Below are positions 24,585 through 31,842 of a stretch of 64,000 nucleotides of DNA, one piece after another. Origin of the DNA: Lachnospiraceae bacterium AF51-6-b8A. GTDB taxonomy: Bacteria; Bacillota; Clostridia; Lachnospirales; Lachnospiraceae. The first letter of the stretch is position 1. Every line of letters starts with the position of its first letter. The position numbers were made by a program, and so were the translations under genes. The stretch covers positions 124,001-188,000 of the forward strand of contig JAQCZH010000003.1 of assembly GCA_027682585.1 (NCBI GenBank), read 5' to 3'. The notes under the pieces were generated by a model. It searched no databases. It had not been told where the DNA came from and worked only from the letters and a program-made list of their open reading frames with translations.

Positions 24585-25261
24585 GATCTCTGTACCTCTA
24601 ACACTTTATTAAATTCCTCCGGCATTTCCTGAATCATATTTTCATCCCCTATGATAGGGACAAGGTCTTCCTTCATAAACACCGGAATGCCGAGCGCATG
24701 TGCCTGGTCCGTCAGAGACCATGCCCACTCCGGCTCCGTATGAACCTTCCTGCTCTGAACCCCGGTCATAGTGCCGACAACGATCCAGTTGATTCCGGAA
24801 AGGTCAACTGTGTCGGGATCGTCGAATAACGGCTCAAAGGTAACATGGTAATGTTTTGCTCTGACGTTTTTCCGAAGGGCGTCAATACGCCACAGTTCTG
24901 CTTTCCTCGTCACCGTAACGCCAAACCATGCGTTTTCCAGATCGGTATCAAAATCCAGCAGATCGGGGCACTTGGTCAGGAACAGGAACTGATGCTGTGG
25001 ATTTTCACGGATCTTTGCAAATACCTCGTCTCTCCATTCCGGCTTCCATCCGGAGAGATCGCTCATGCCGGTAAGAAGAAAGTTCTGCGGACGTTTCTTT
25101 TCCATCATCTTGAGCTTGCCCGGAAAGAACTCAGGATCAGCAAAGTCATCGATCATATGCCAACGCTTTACATTGTTGCGGGCATAGCAATATGCACACC
25201 CCACTGTGCAGCCGATGACGAGATTCATGTTCTGAATCTGATCTTTGATACAAATACTCAT
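24572..25261 (-). CDS. Radical SAM mobile pair protein A
   Basis: This 229-residue protein has a short radical SAM-like start with CTVGCAYC (residues about 18-25, NLVIGCTVGCAYCYARNNVK). Other segments are QNFLLTGMSDLSGWKPEW, NAWFGVTVTRKAELWRIDAL and NWIVVGTMTGVQSRKVHTEP; the last parts resemble DUF5131/phage Gp37-like proteins. The ATG at 25261 overlaps the MarR stop (ATGA) and is preferred over one at 25273. Strict co-expression with protein B (13-bp overlap) indicates that the two work together. Substrate unknown. Confidence 0.88.
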   Translation of the reverse strand: MSICIKDQIQNMNLVIGCTVGCAYCYARNNVKRWHMIDDFADPEFFPGKLKMMEKKRPQNFLLTGMSDLSGWKPEWRDEVFAKIRENPQHQFLFLTKCPDLLDFDTDLENAWFGVTVTRKAELWRIDALRKNVRAKHYHVTFEPLFDDPDTVDLSGINWIVVGTMTGVQSRKVHTEPEWAWSLTDQAHALGIPVFMKEDLVPIIGDENMIQEMPEEFNKVLEVQRSWQK

Positions 25262-25695
25262 GACTTCTGCCATTCCTCAAGATTCTTTCTGATGCGGTCG
25301 AGGCATTCCTCAAACCGGGTAATTTCTTCCTCTGAAAAACCCTTGTAGTAAATGCTGCCCATCTCATCAGATACAGAATCGTACTCGCCCTTTAAGGCAT
25401 GTGCTTTCTCAGTCAGAAACAGGAGTGTTTTCCTTTTGTCCGTTTCAGACTGAACACGGCTTATCAGCCCTTGATGTTCCATTCTTTCCAGCATCGTCGT
25501 AAGAGATGTTATCGCTAATCCGCATTTGACCGAGAGTGACCTGATCGAGATTCCATCCTCCTGCCACAGCACATAAAGAATGCGCCCCTGGGCTCCATTG
25601 AACGCATCAATATTCTTTTCGCTGAGAATCTTCTCAAAAATCCGGTCACCAAGCTGTTTTATTTTGGTGACAAGAAATCCTCCATTTGTTTTCAT
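25258..25695 (-). CDS. MarR family regulator of the radical SAM mobile pair
   Basis: The 145-residue winged-helix protein shows MarR features: FNGAQGRILYVLWQEDGISI, RSLSVKCGLAITSLTTMLER, the wing QSETDKRKTLLFLTEKAHAL, and flanking dimerisation helices. It heads the operon MarR-A-B with overlapping stops and starts. AGGAG lies 7 bases upstream. A perfect 15-bp inverted repeat at 25701-25743 covers its promoter/leader and ribosome binding site and is the expected autoregulatory operator. The inducing ligand is unknown. Confidence 0.9.
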   Translation of the reverse strand: MKTNGGFLVTKIKQLGDRIFEKILSEKNIDAFNGAQGRILYVLWQEDGISIRSLSVKCGLAITSLTTMLERMEHQGLISRVQSETDKRKTLLFLTEKAHALKGEYDSVSDEMGSIYYKGFSEEEITRFEECLDRIRKNLEEWQKS

Positions 25696-25700
25696 GCAAA

Positions 25701-25743
25701 AGCTCCTATATAGTAGTTTATAAAAACATACTATATAGGAGCT
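25701..25743. promoter_or_regulatory. Perfect inverted repeat at the MarR operon leader
   Basis: AGCTCCTATATAGTA at 25701-25715 and its exact reverse complement at 25729-25743 are separated by 13 bp. On the minus strand the proximal arm contains the AGGAG ribosome binding site of the MarR gene. It could therefore work as a protein operator or, if transcribed, as a hairpin that hides the ribosome binding site. Confidence 0.8.
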
Positions 25744-25863
25744 TTATTGTCAACAGTTTGTATGTCTGAATAAAGGAAAATTCCGATTTGTTGCACAATC
25801 ATTGTGCTTAAATTATACCATAAAACTTGTGAACAATTCTACCGCAACCTTGGACTATATGGG

Positions 25864-25893
25864 AAAAGTCCGAACAGTTTTCTGCCCGGACTT
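25864..25893 (-). terminator. Possible terminator after tnpV
   Basis: AAGTCCG at 25866-25872 pairs with CGGACTT at 25887-25893, extended by an inner CAG/CTG pairing. On the minus strand it follows the tnpV stop directly. The T run is short. Confidence 0.5.
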
Positions 25894-25899
25894 CTTCGC

Positions 25900-26244
25900 T
25901 CAATCGTATATCAATTCCGCTTTCACAACTTCCTCTGCCTGTGCCTTGCAAGCGTTCATCTGCCGTACCCACTTCATCTGGTTTTCGGCTTTCAGCTGTT
26001 CGGTCACGCCGTTTCGCTCTGCCAGTGACCGCACGATCAGCTCCATGCGGTTTCGTGCCGCTTCGTCAATCTCGGCGCAATGCTCAAAGAGTTTATCGGA
26101 TAGCACCAGCTCATTGAACAGTATCGGACGGTGCATTTCCAGATACGCTTTGCGAAGTCTGCCGTAGTGTCCGAGGGGCTTGGTCTTGCGGAAAATGATG
26201 TTTGGGATAAGATAATCTCCGTTCTGTGTGTAAGTGATATTCAT
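25900..26244 (-). CDS. tnpV: Transposon-encoded protein TnpV
   Basis: The 114-residue protein (MNITYTQNGDYLIPNIIFRK, then LGHYGRLRKAYLEMHRPILF) matches TnpV of Tn4451-type elements, a small protein of unknown role downstream of the serine recombinase. Its ATG overlaps the original tnpX stop codon (GCATGA), which shows ancestral translational coupling even though tnpX is now frameshifted before that point. AAAGGAGT lies upstream. It appears intact. Confidence 0.88.
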   Translation of the reverse strand: MNITYTQNGDYLIPNIIFRKTKPLGHYGRLRKAYLEMHRPILFNELVLSDKLFEHCAEIDEAARNRMELIVRSLAERNGVTEQLKAENQMKWVRQMNACKAQAEEVVKAELIYD

Positions 26245-27463
26245 GCTGTTTGTACTCCTTTCATCGGCTCTCTCTGCGGTAAACTGCTGACAGGGACGAA
26301 CACGCCCTTTGCAATGTCCTCCGCACGAATGGCGGCTTTCTTTGCTTCGATTTCTGCTTTTTTCTCCCCTTGATTTTGTCCTCGTATCGCTTCTGCGCTC
26401 CGCTGGCTTTCCGCTTCAAGTAGTTCTGATGAAGCCTGTCCTTGTGTTCCTCACGCTTGCGGATTTCCTCTAATTCCTCCGGGGTAAGCTCCACTTCGCC
26501 AAACGCCGGTGGAACGAATCGCCCAACAAAATTGAAGTAAATCTCGACCTCCTGTGTGGTCTGTATACTGCCTTTGCGGTCACGCTCATGTACAAGGATT
26601 TTCTCGATAAACTCGTTGAGCATGGCAATGGTCAGCTTGTCGAAGTTCTCGTACTTGTCAATCAGAGCGATAAAACGGTCAGCGTCCTTTTCGTGCTTCT
26701 CATAGCTCTTGACTGCCTTTTCCAGAACAGAGATTTCAGCGGTAAGCTCGGACTGTTCCTTTTCGTATTGAGCGTCCAGAGTGGCATATCTACTGTCAGA
26801 CAGCTTTCCTAAAATGTTGTCCTCATAGATTTTGCAGAGCAGGACTTCTAGCTCGGAAACTCTCTGCTTTGCTGTGGCAAGGCGTGTCCGCTGCTTCCTG
26901 ACCTCTGTGGCTTCGGGGTCAACCAACCATTGGTCTCTAGCTTCGTTCCAGAGATAGCCGTAAATGGCCGTGCCTGTGAGGTGCTTGCCGGACTTGCCTT
27001 TGGACTGGAAAGTGGAACGGATTTTACGGCTGGTGTCTCTGGCATAATACTCGTTCATAATGTTGCGGAAAGGGGTAAAATCATCGTCTCCTCTGGCACT
27101 GTCCACGCCGTCATTGATGGCGATAAGGCGAACGCCACGCTGACGCAGGATTTCCATAATCTGACCGACTTTCAGATAGTCACGACCCATGCGGCTCATG
27201 TCCTTGATACACAGGTACTCCACATTCCCGGCTTCCACTTCTTTCATCATTGCCAAAAATCCGGGACGGTCAAAGCAGGTGCCGCTAATGCCATCGTCCG
27301 TGAAATGGACAATGTTCGTAAACCCCTGCCGTGCGGCGAACTTCTCCAACATTGCCTTTTGATTGGATATGGAATTGCTCTCACGCTGTTGGTCATCATC
27401 TTTGCCAAAGTCATCACGGCTCAGTCGTTCGTACAGAGCTGTGATTTTCTCGCTTTTTCTCAT
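26241..27463 (-). pseudogene. tnpX: Large serine recombinase TnpX, internally deleted and frameshifted
   Basis: From the ATG at 27463 (AAGGAGAG upstream) the first 185 or so residues are a serine recombinase catalytic domain: YERLSRDDFGKDDDQQRESN with the catalytic Ser, DGISGTCFDRPGF and DMSRMGRDYLKVGQIMEI. After QWLVDPEATEV the frame jumps straight to the C-terminal coiled coil (RKQRTRLATAKQRVSELE). The recombinase DNA-binding domain and zinc ribbon, normally about 150 residues or more, are gone (junction near 26907). A lost base near 26373 then shifts the frame: the original end (KKAAIRAEDIAKGVFVPVSS, then LPQREPMKGVQTA) is readable in the next frame down to 26241. It should be unable to recombine. 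Confidence 0.85.
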
Positions 27464-27697
27464 AACTTGCTCTCCTTTCTTCGGTTTTAGGTTGTGTGTT
27501 CTAAGAGACTTCCCAACCGCTTGATTAAGAAGTCTTTTAGAGCATACAACACCAGGAACCGTCAACTCTTTCCGGTCAGCTTGCCAAATATTCACCCCTG
27601 AATTTTGTGTTCTGTCACAATGAAGAGCCTGCGATATTTGATTATACTGGTAGCAGAAAGGTTTTTGATCCTGAATGATCTGAAAAAGAGGTGAAAG

Positions 27698-28618
27698 ATG
27701 AAGCTGCTGACCCTTATGGACGATCAGGCGAGCGAGCATTTCGGTCTCTATCATGAGCATGGGCTCTCTTTCTATATCGAGACTGCCTCTTCCAGAATTC
27801 TTTTTGACTTTGGAGCCGGCAGCCACACGCTGGACAATGCCCGAACTCTGAATCTTCCTCTTGCCTCGATTGACTACGCGATCGGAAGCCACGGCCATTA
27901 TGACCACGCCGGCGGATATCCCGCATTTGCAAAAGCGGGCCTGCGCGCCCCCCTTGTTACAGGCAGGGGATATTTTCGGGAGAAATACGCTGTCAGCGGA
28001 ATCCGCATGACCTACCTGGGAAACAGCTTTGACCGGTCCTTTCTGGAATCAAAGCAGATCGAACACATGGAATGCGACGGCCTTTTGCGATTAAATGATC
28101 AGTGCTGTGTCATGAACCGCTTTCATCGGATCTATGACTTTGAGACCATTCCCAAGCGCTTTGTCCTTCGATCATCTCCTTCCTCCGCCTCCTTTTCCTG
28201 TTCTTCTGCAGGTATGGACTGGGAGGAGGATGCTTTCCATGATGAAATCTGCCTGGTTCTTCGCGTCAAAAATGGTCTGGCTGTCATTGTCGGCTGCAGT
28301 CATCCCGGAATCCTCAATATCCTCAGCAGTGTCCAAAAGAAGTTTGACCTGCCAATCGTTGCGGTCGCAGGCGGGACGCACCTGATGGAAGCAAGTGATG
28401 ACCGGATCCGAAAAACGCTTCAAATAATGCAGTCTATGGGAATCCAATCCATTGGTTTCAACCACTGCTCCGGCAACCGTATGTCAGAAATCATGAGAAC
28501 GGAATTTCCGGATCTTCACGCCGCCCATCTGGCGGTTGGGGACGGACTTCTTATCTCGGAATCATGCAGACAGACGCTGCCGGCATTTGATTGTCATGAA
28601 TCAGAGCAAGAAGGATAG
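27698..28618 (+). CDS. MBL-fold metallohydrolase
   Basis: This 306-residue protein of the metallo-beta-lactamase fold has the zinc motif SHGHYDHAGG near residue 66, VIVGCSHPGILNIL with a later ligand Cys/His pair, AVAGGTHLMEA, and SIGFNHCSGNRM. The pattern matches the 'MJ1236/PqqB-like' MBL subgroup annotated as dihydropterin-aminobenzene phosphate synthase-like. The actual substrate is unknown. GAGGTGA lies upstream. It is 22 bp upstream of the CdaR-type regulator and probably co-transcribed with it and GntP, which hints at a role in sugar-acid metabolism. Confidence 0.85.
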   Translation: MKLLTLMDDQASEHFGLYHEHGLSFYIETASSRILFDFGAGSHTLDNARTLNLPLASIDYAIGSHGHYDHAGGYPAFAKAGLRAPLVTGRGYFREKYAVSGIRMTYLGNSFDRSFLESKQIEHMECDGLLRLNDQCCVMNRFHRIYDFETIPKRFVLRSSPSSASFSCSSAGMDWEEDAFHDEICLVLRVKNGLAVIVGCSHPGILNILSSVQKKFDLPIVAVAGGTHLMEASDDRIRKTLQIMQSMGIQSIGFNHCSGNRMSEIMRTEFPDLHAAHLAVGDGLLISESCRQTLPAFDCHESEQEG

Positions 28619-28640
28619 GGCTTGCTTAACAGGGGGACAA

Positions 28641-29786
28641 ATGAAAGATATCAATCTGTCGGCTTTTTCCGATCTTGCCCAGGATTTTGTCGAGGCGACC
28701 TCTTCCCTTGTGCGCGGACGTACCATCAACATCATGGATACAGACGGCATCATTATTGCCTCAACGGAGCGCGACCGAATCGGCAGTTTTCACCAGGGAG
28801 CCATGGAGGCAATCGAAACGGGCCGGGCGATTCGGATCGCCAAAGCGGATCTGCCAAGATACAAGGGAGCGAAAGAGGGCTATAATATGCCCATTTTCCA
28901 AAACGGGCAGGTCATCGGTGTTGTCGGAATCTATGGGCAGGAAGAAGAAGTTCAGGATGCCGCCAATCTTCTCAGGGTCTATGTCACCCAATGCTTCCGC
29001 CAACAGGCAATGACCCGAAGACAGATCATGGAAAGCGAACTCCGAAACCAGCTGCTGAATCTTTACCTGCTGGGAAACCCGGATAATCAGGAGTATATCG
29101 AGCAGTTATCGGATGTCTTATCCTGCCATCTGCGTTTTCCTGTTACTGTCATTTTGCTGAAGGCTGCAGCGCCATCAGGAATTTCCGATATTTACAGGAT
29201 TCTGCGCCAATATTTCGGAAATGATGATGCCTTCTGTCCCAATGACATCTACGGGGTCAGAGACAATCTCTTCATTCTGCTTCACTCTGCCACCGAACCC
29301 GGAACTACGGATCATTTTCCGGATATTGCAAAGGGTCTCTGCCAATCCGGCAAGATCTGTCATATCGCCATCAGTGATCCCTGCGCCGATGCGGGCGAAA
29401 TTGTAATGGGCTACAAGGAGGCAAAAACCCTCTTGTCCCTTCCGGGAAATGGTATTGACCGGCTCTCTGCTGCTGAAACCCGCAGCAAACTCTATATCAG
29501 CAAAATCCTGCAGCACGGCGGATCGCATTATATTCAGCAGCTCGATCGCCTTTTGCAGAGCAAAATTCCCAAACAGCAGGGGCAGGCCCTGCTGGAAAAC
29601 GCCGGGGCTTACTTCCAACTGCATGGCTCTGTCAGTGCAGCTGCACGAGCCATGCACATACACAAAAACACCCTGCTTTACCGGCTGAATCGCTTATATG
29701 AAATTCTGGGCTTGAACGATGTTGCCCCATTTGAAAGAGAACTTTTTATCCGCATGCTGATTGCCTTTCGTGCGGAAGAAGGATAG
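28641..29786 (+). CDS. CdaR family sugar-diacid-type transcriptional regulator
   Basis: The 381-residue protein begins MKDINLSAFSDLAQDFVEAT and contains the diacid-recognition domain (IMDTDGIIIASTERDRIGSF, GQVIGVVGIYGQEEEV). It ends in a PucR-type helix-turn-helix (VSAAARAMHIHKNTLLYRLN, RLYEILGLND). CdaR-type regulators activate uptake and use of glycerate, galactarate or glucarate on sensing the sugar acid. The ATG at 28641 has GGGGG upstream; longer starts would overlap the MBL gene. The GntP permease 54 bp downstream is the likely target. Confidence 0.9.
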   Translation: MKDINLSAFSDLAQDFVEATSSLVRGRTINIMDTDGIIIASTERDRIGSFHQGAMEAIETGRAIRIAKADLPRYKGAKEGYNMPIFQNGQVIGVVGIYGQEEEVQDAANLLRVYVTQCFRQQAMTRRQIMESELRNQLLNLYLLGNPDNQEYIEQLSDVLSCHLRFPVTVILLKAAAPSGISDIYRILRQYFGNDDAFCPNDIYGVRDNLFILLHSATEPGTTDHFPDIAKGLCQSGKICHIAISDPCADAGEIVMGYKEAKTLLSLPGNGIDRLSAAETRSKLYISKILQHGGSHYIQQLDRLLQSKIPKQQGQALLENAGAYFQLHGSVSAAARAMHIHKNTLLYRLNRLYEILGLNDVAPFERELFIRMLIAFRAEEG

Positions 29787-29840
29787 TAACTTGCAGGATG
29801 AACAACCCTGCAGAAAGGGGAAGTCGTAAGGAGGTTTATT

Positions 29841-31175
29841 ATGTTTTATCTTGTTGTTATTCTCGTTGCAGTCATACTGATGATTCTGGCGATCCAGAAA
29901 TTCCATCTGCATCCCTTCATCGTCATGACAGTCATCTCCATTCTTGTCGGTCTCGTCTGTGGCCTTGGCACAGAGGATGTCATCAAGACTGTGAAGAGCG
30001 GTTTCGGCAGTATCATGGGGAACATCGGCATTGTTATCCTCTGCGGCACCATCATCGGAACCATCCTTGAGAAGACCGGAGCCGCTCTTACCATGGCCAA
30101 TTCCATCCTGCGTCTTGTCGGAAAAAAACGCAGTATTCTAACCATGGCCATCACCGGCTACATCACAGGTATCCCTGTCTTCTGCGATTCCGGTTTCGTC
30201 ATTCTAAGCCCTATTATGAGAGCTCTGGCGGCCCAGTCTGATATCTCTCTGGCCGTGATGGCAACCGCCTTATCCGGCGGTCTCTACGCGACCCACTGCC
30301 TGGTTCCGCCGACTCCCGGCCCCATCGCTATGGCCGGCACCTTAAACGCTGATCTGGGACTGACCATTCTCGTCGGTCTGGTGGTCTCCATCCCCGCCAC
30401 TCTGGTCGCCTATATTTACGCCCGCAGGGTATCAGGCAAGGTTCAGATCCCGGCCAACCCTGAGAATACCGTTGAAGAACTCATTGAGAAATACGGAAAG
30501 CTTCCCGGTGCCGCTCATAGCTTTGCCCCGATTCTTCTTCCGATTGTCCTCATCGCCTTTAAGTCAATCAGTGACTTCCCAAGCGCCCCCTTCGGATCAG
30601 GTGCCGTCAAGAATTTCTTCTCCTTCATCGGCAATCCGGTTGTCGCCCTGATCCTGGGTGTCTTCATTGCCATGACACTGATTCCCAGATCCGAATCTAA
30701 GAATACTCTCAAGTGGATCACGGAGGGCGTCACCAACTCGGCCGGTATTCTGGCGATTACCGGGGCCGGCGGCTCCTTCGGCGCTATCATCCAGAAGCTG
30801 CCCATTGCGGATGTTCTCAGCGCCAATCTGCTCGGACTGGGTGTCGGCGTCTTCCTCCCATTTATCATCGCCGCGCTCTTAAAGTGCGCGATGGGCGCAT
30901 CTACCGTCGCGATGATCACAACCTCCGCCATGATGGTTCCCATGATGGACTCTCTGGGATTCACCTCTCCCATCGCCAGGGTTCTTGTGATTATGGCCAT
31001 CGGTGCCGGTTCCATGACAGTATCCCATGCCAACGACTCTTACTTCTGGGTTGTCTCTCAGTTCTCCGATATGGACACCGAGCAGGCCTACCGCTGTCAG
31101 ACCGGCATGACCGGTGTCATGGGAATCACGACCATTGTGATTGTTTTCCTTCTGTCACTGGTCTTCGTTCATTGA
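29841..31175 (+). CDS. GntP family gluconate/sugar-acid permease
   Basis: The 444-residue protein has about 12 membrane helices and GntP hallmarks: ITGYITGIPVFCDSGFVILS, ATHCLVPPTPGPIAMAGTL and SMTVSHANDSYFWVVSQFSD. The family imports gluconate, glycerate or related sugar acids with protons. AAGGAGG lies upstream of the start. It follows the CdaR-type regulator directly and is closed by a terminator. Without an adjacent kinase the exact substrate (D-glycerate, gluconate or another) cannot be decided. Confidence 0.93.
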   Translation: MFYLVVILVAVILMILAIQKFHLHPFIVMTVISILVGLVCGLGTEDVIKTVKSGFGSIMGNIGIVILCGTIIGTILEKTGAALTMANSILRLVGKKRSILTMAITGYITGIPVFCDSGFVILSPIMRALAAQSDISLAVMATALSGGLYATHCLVPPTPGPIAMAGTLNADLGLTILVGLVVSIPATLVAYIYARRVSGKVQIPANPENTVEELIEKYGKLPGAAHSFAPILLPIVLIAFKSISDFPSAPFGSGAVKNFFSFIGNPVVALILGVFIAMTLIPRSESKNTLKWITEGVTNSAGILAITGAGGSFGAIIQKLPIADVLSANLLGLGVGVFLPFIIAALLKCAMGASTVAMITTSAMMVPMMDSLGFTSPIARVLVIMAIGAGSMTVSHANDSYFWVVSQFSDMDTEQAYRCQTGMTGVMGITTIVIVFLLSLVFVH

Positions 31176-31208
31176 GGAATCCATAAGATAGAATATCTGT
31201 CCGATACA

Positions 31209-31252
31209 AAAGAGGGACTTTCAGACCATAACGGCTTGAAAGCCCCTCTTTA
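31209..31252 (+). terminator. Terminator of the MBL-CdaR-GntP unit
   Basis: A GC-rich stem (AGAGGGACTTTCA pairing with TGAAAGCCCCTCT with one bulge) lies 34 bp after the gntP-type stop and is followed by a short T-rich stretch. It may serve both strands. Confidence 0.7.
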
Positions 31253-31289
31253 CTAACAGCAGCGAACCAATCCCCGGCAACCTTTCCTC

Positions 31290-31457
31290 TCACTTGAATA
31301 CGATCGCCTGGGACAGATGTCTCGGTCCATCCGCGTCGATGTTCTTTCGGATGGAAAGATGACAGCCGAAGAACTGTCTCATCAATCCCATCAGAGCAGC
31401 GGATTATAGTTCATCATAGACGCAGGGCATTTTGACAATGTAGTCCAGTCCCTTCAT
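31290..31457 (-). pseudogene. Short broken frame downstream of the MazG-like gene
   Basis: An ATG at 31457 with AGGGTGA upstream opens MKGLDYIVKMPCVYDEL, hits TAA, then continues in the same frame for 37 codons (SAALMGLMRQFFGCHLSIRK, ... DGPRHLSQAIVFK) to a TGA. It may be a third gene of the DUF2075-MazG operon broken by a nonsense codon, or a 17-residue peptide. A protein-like plus-strand frame overlaps it (QMSRSIRVDVLSDGKMTAEE), so the strand is not certain. I do not recognise the product. Confidence 0.3.
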
Positions 31458-31480
31458 AAATTCACCCTGTCAATCTCGCT

Positions 31481-31801
31481 CTACAGCTCCGTATACTTTT
31501 TTGCGTTTCCCCTTGCCTTATCAGCCGGATATTTAACCTCATTTTGATCGATTTTCAGATTGATGATCTCATCGGCATTCAGTCCCAGCTCGTCCAACAG
31601 ATTCTGCGAGTAGATCAGAACATCTGCCAATTCCTCTTTAACCTGCTGTAAATTGTAGTCCTCTTCAGTCCACTGAAAACACTCCAACAACTCCGCCGCC
31701 TCAATCACAATAGACTTCGCGAGATTGGCAGGACTGTGGAACTGATCCCAATCCCGTTCTTCCGAAAATGTTCGAATGCGCCTGACTGTCCCCTCTTTCA
31801 T
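31481..31801 (-). CDS. MazG-like nucleotide pyrophosphohydrolase
   Basis: The 106-residue protein belongs to the all-alpha NTP pyrophosphatase group (MazG/RS21-C6). The metal-binding E-x-x-E and E-x-x-D pattern is seen in IVIEAAELLECFQWTEED and KEELADVLIYSQNLLDELGL, and the C-terminal NEVKYPADKARGNAKKY is typical. Such enzymes hydrolyse (d)NTPs to monophosphates. The ATG at 31801 has GTGAGGAG upstream. It lies 41 bp downstream of the GIY-YIG/DUF2075 gene on the same strand. Nucleotide-depleting enzymes beside helicase-like ATPases fit an anti-phage role, as an inference. Confidence 0.88.
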   Translation of the reverse strand: MKEGTVRRIRTFSEERDWDQFHSPANLAKSIVIEAAELLECFQWTEEDYNLQQVKEELADVLIYSQNLLDELGLNADEIINLKIDQNEVKYPADKARGNAKKYTEL

Positions 31802-31842
31802 TTTCCTCTCCTCACGAATTCGATCCACCAATTCAAATCGAA

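Larger units (their letters stand above)
20968..27463 (-). mobile_element. Decayed Tn4451-family mobilizable transposon with cargo
   Basis: The block contains the diagnostic Tn4451/Tn1549-associated genes tnpW, a relaxase C-terminus, a DUF3847 N-terminus, tnpV and a large serine recombinase of the tnpX type, all on the minus strand. The recombinase has lost its middle and is frameshifted, and the relaxase has lost its catalytic half. Cargo consists of an HxlR/cupin pair and the radical SAM mobile pair cassette. Exact termini were not resolved; they should lie between about 20.75 and 20.96 kb and between 27.5 and 27.65 kb. Confidence 0.8.

Noticed and set aside
23676..25261. Spore photoproduct lyase or phage Gp37 as the function of the radical SAM pair
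   Set aside because: Only general fold motifs agree. The gene order and MarR partner match the mobile pair system, so no specific reaction is claimed.
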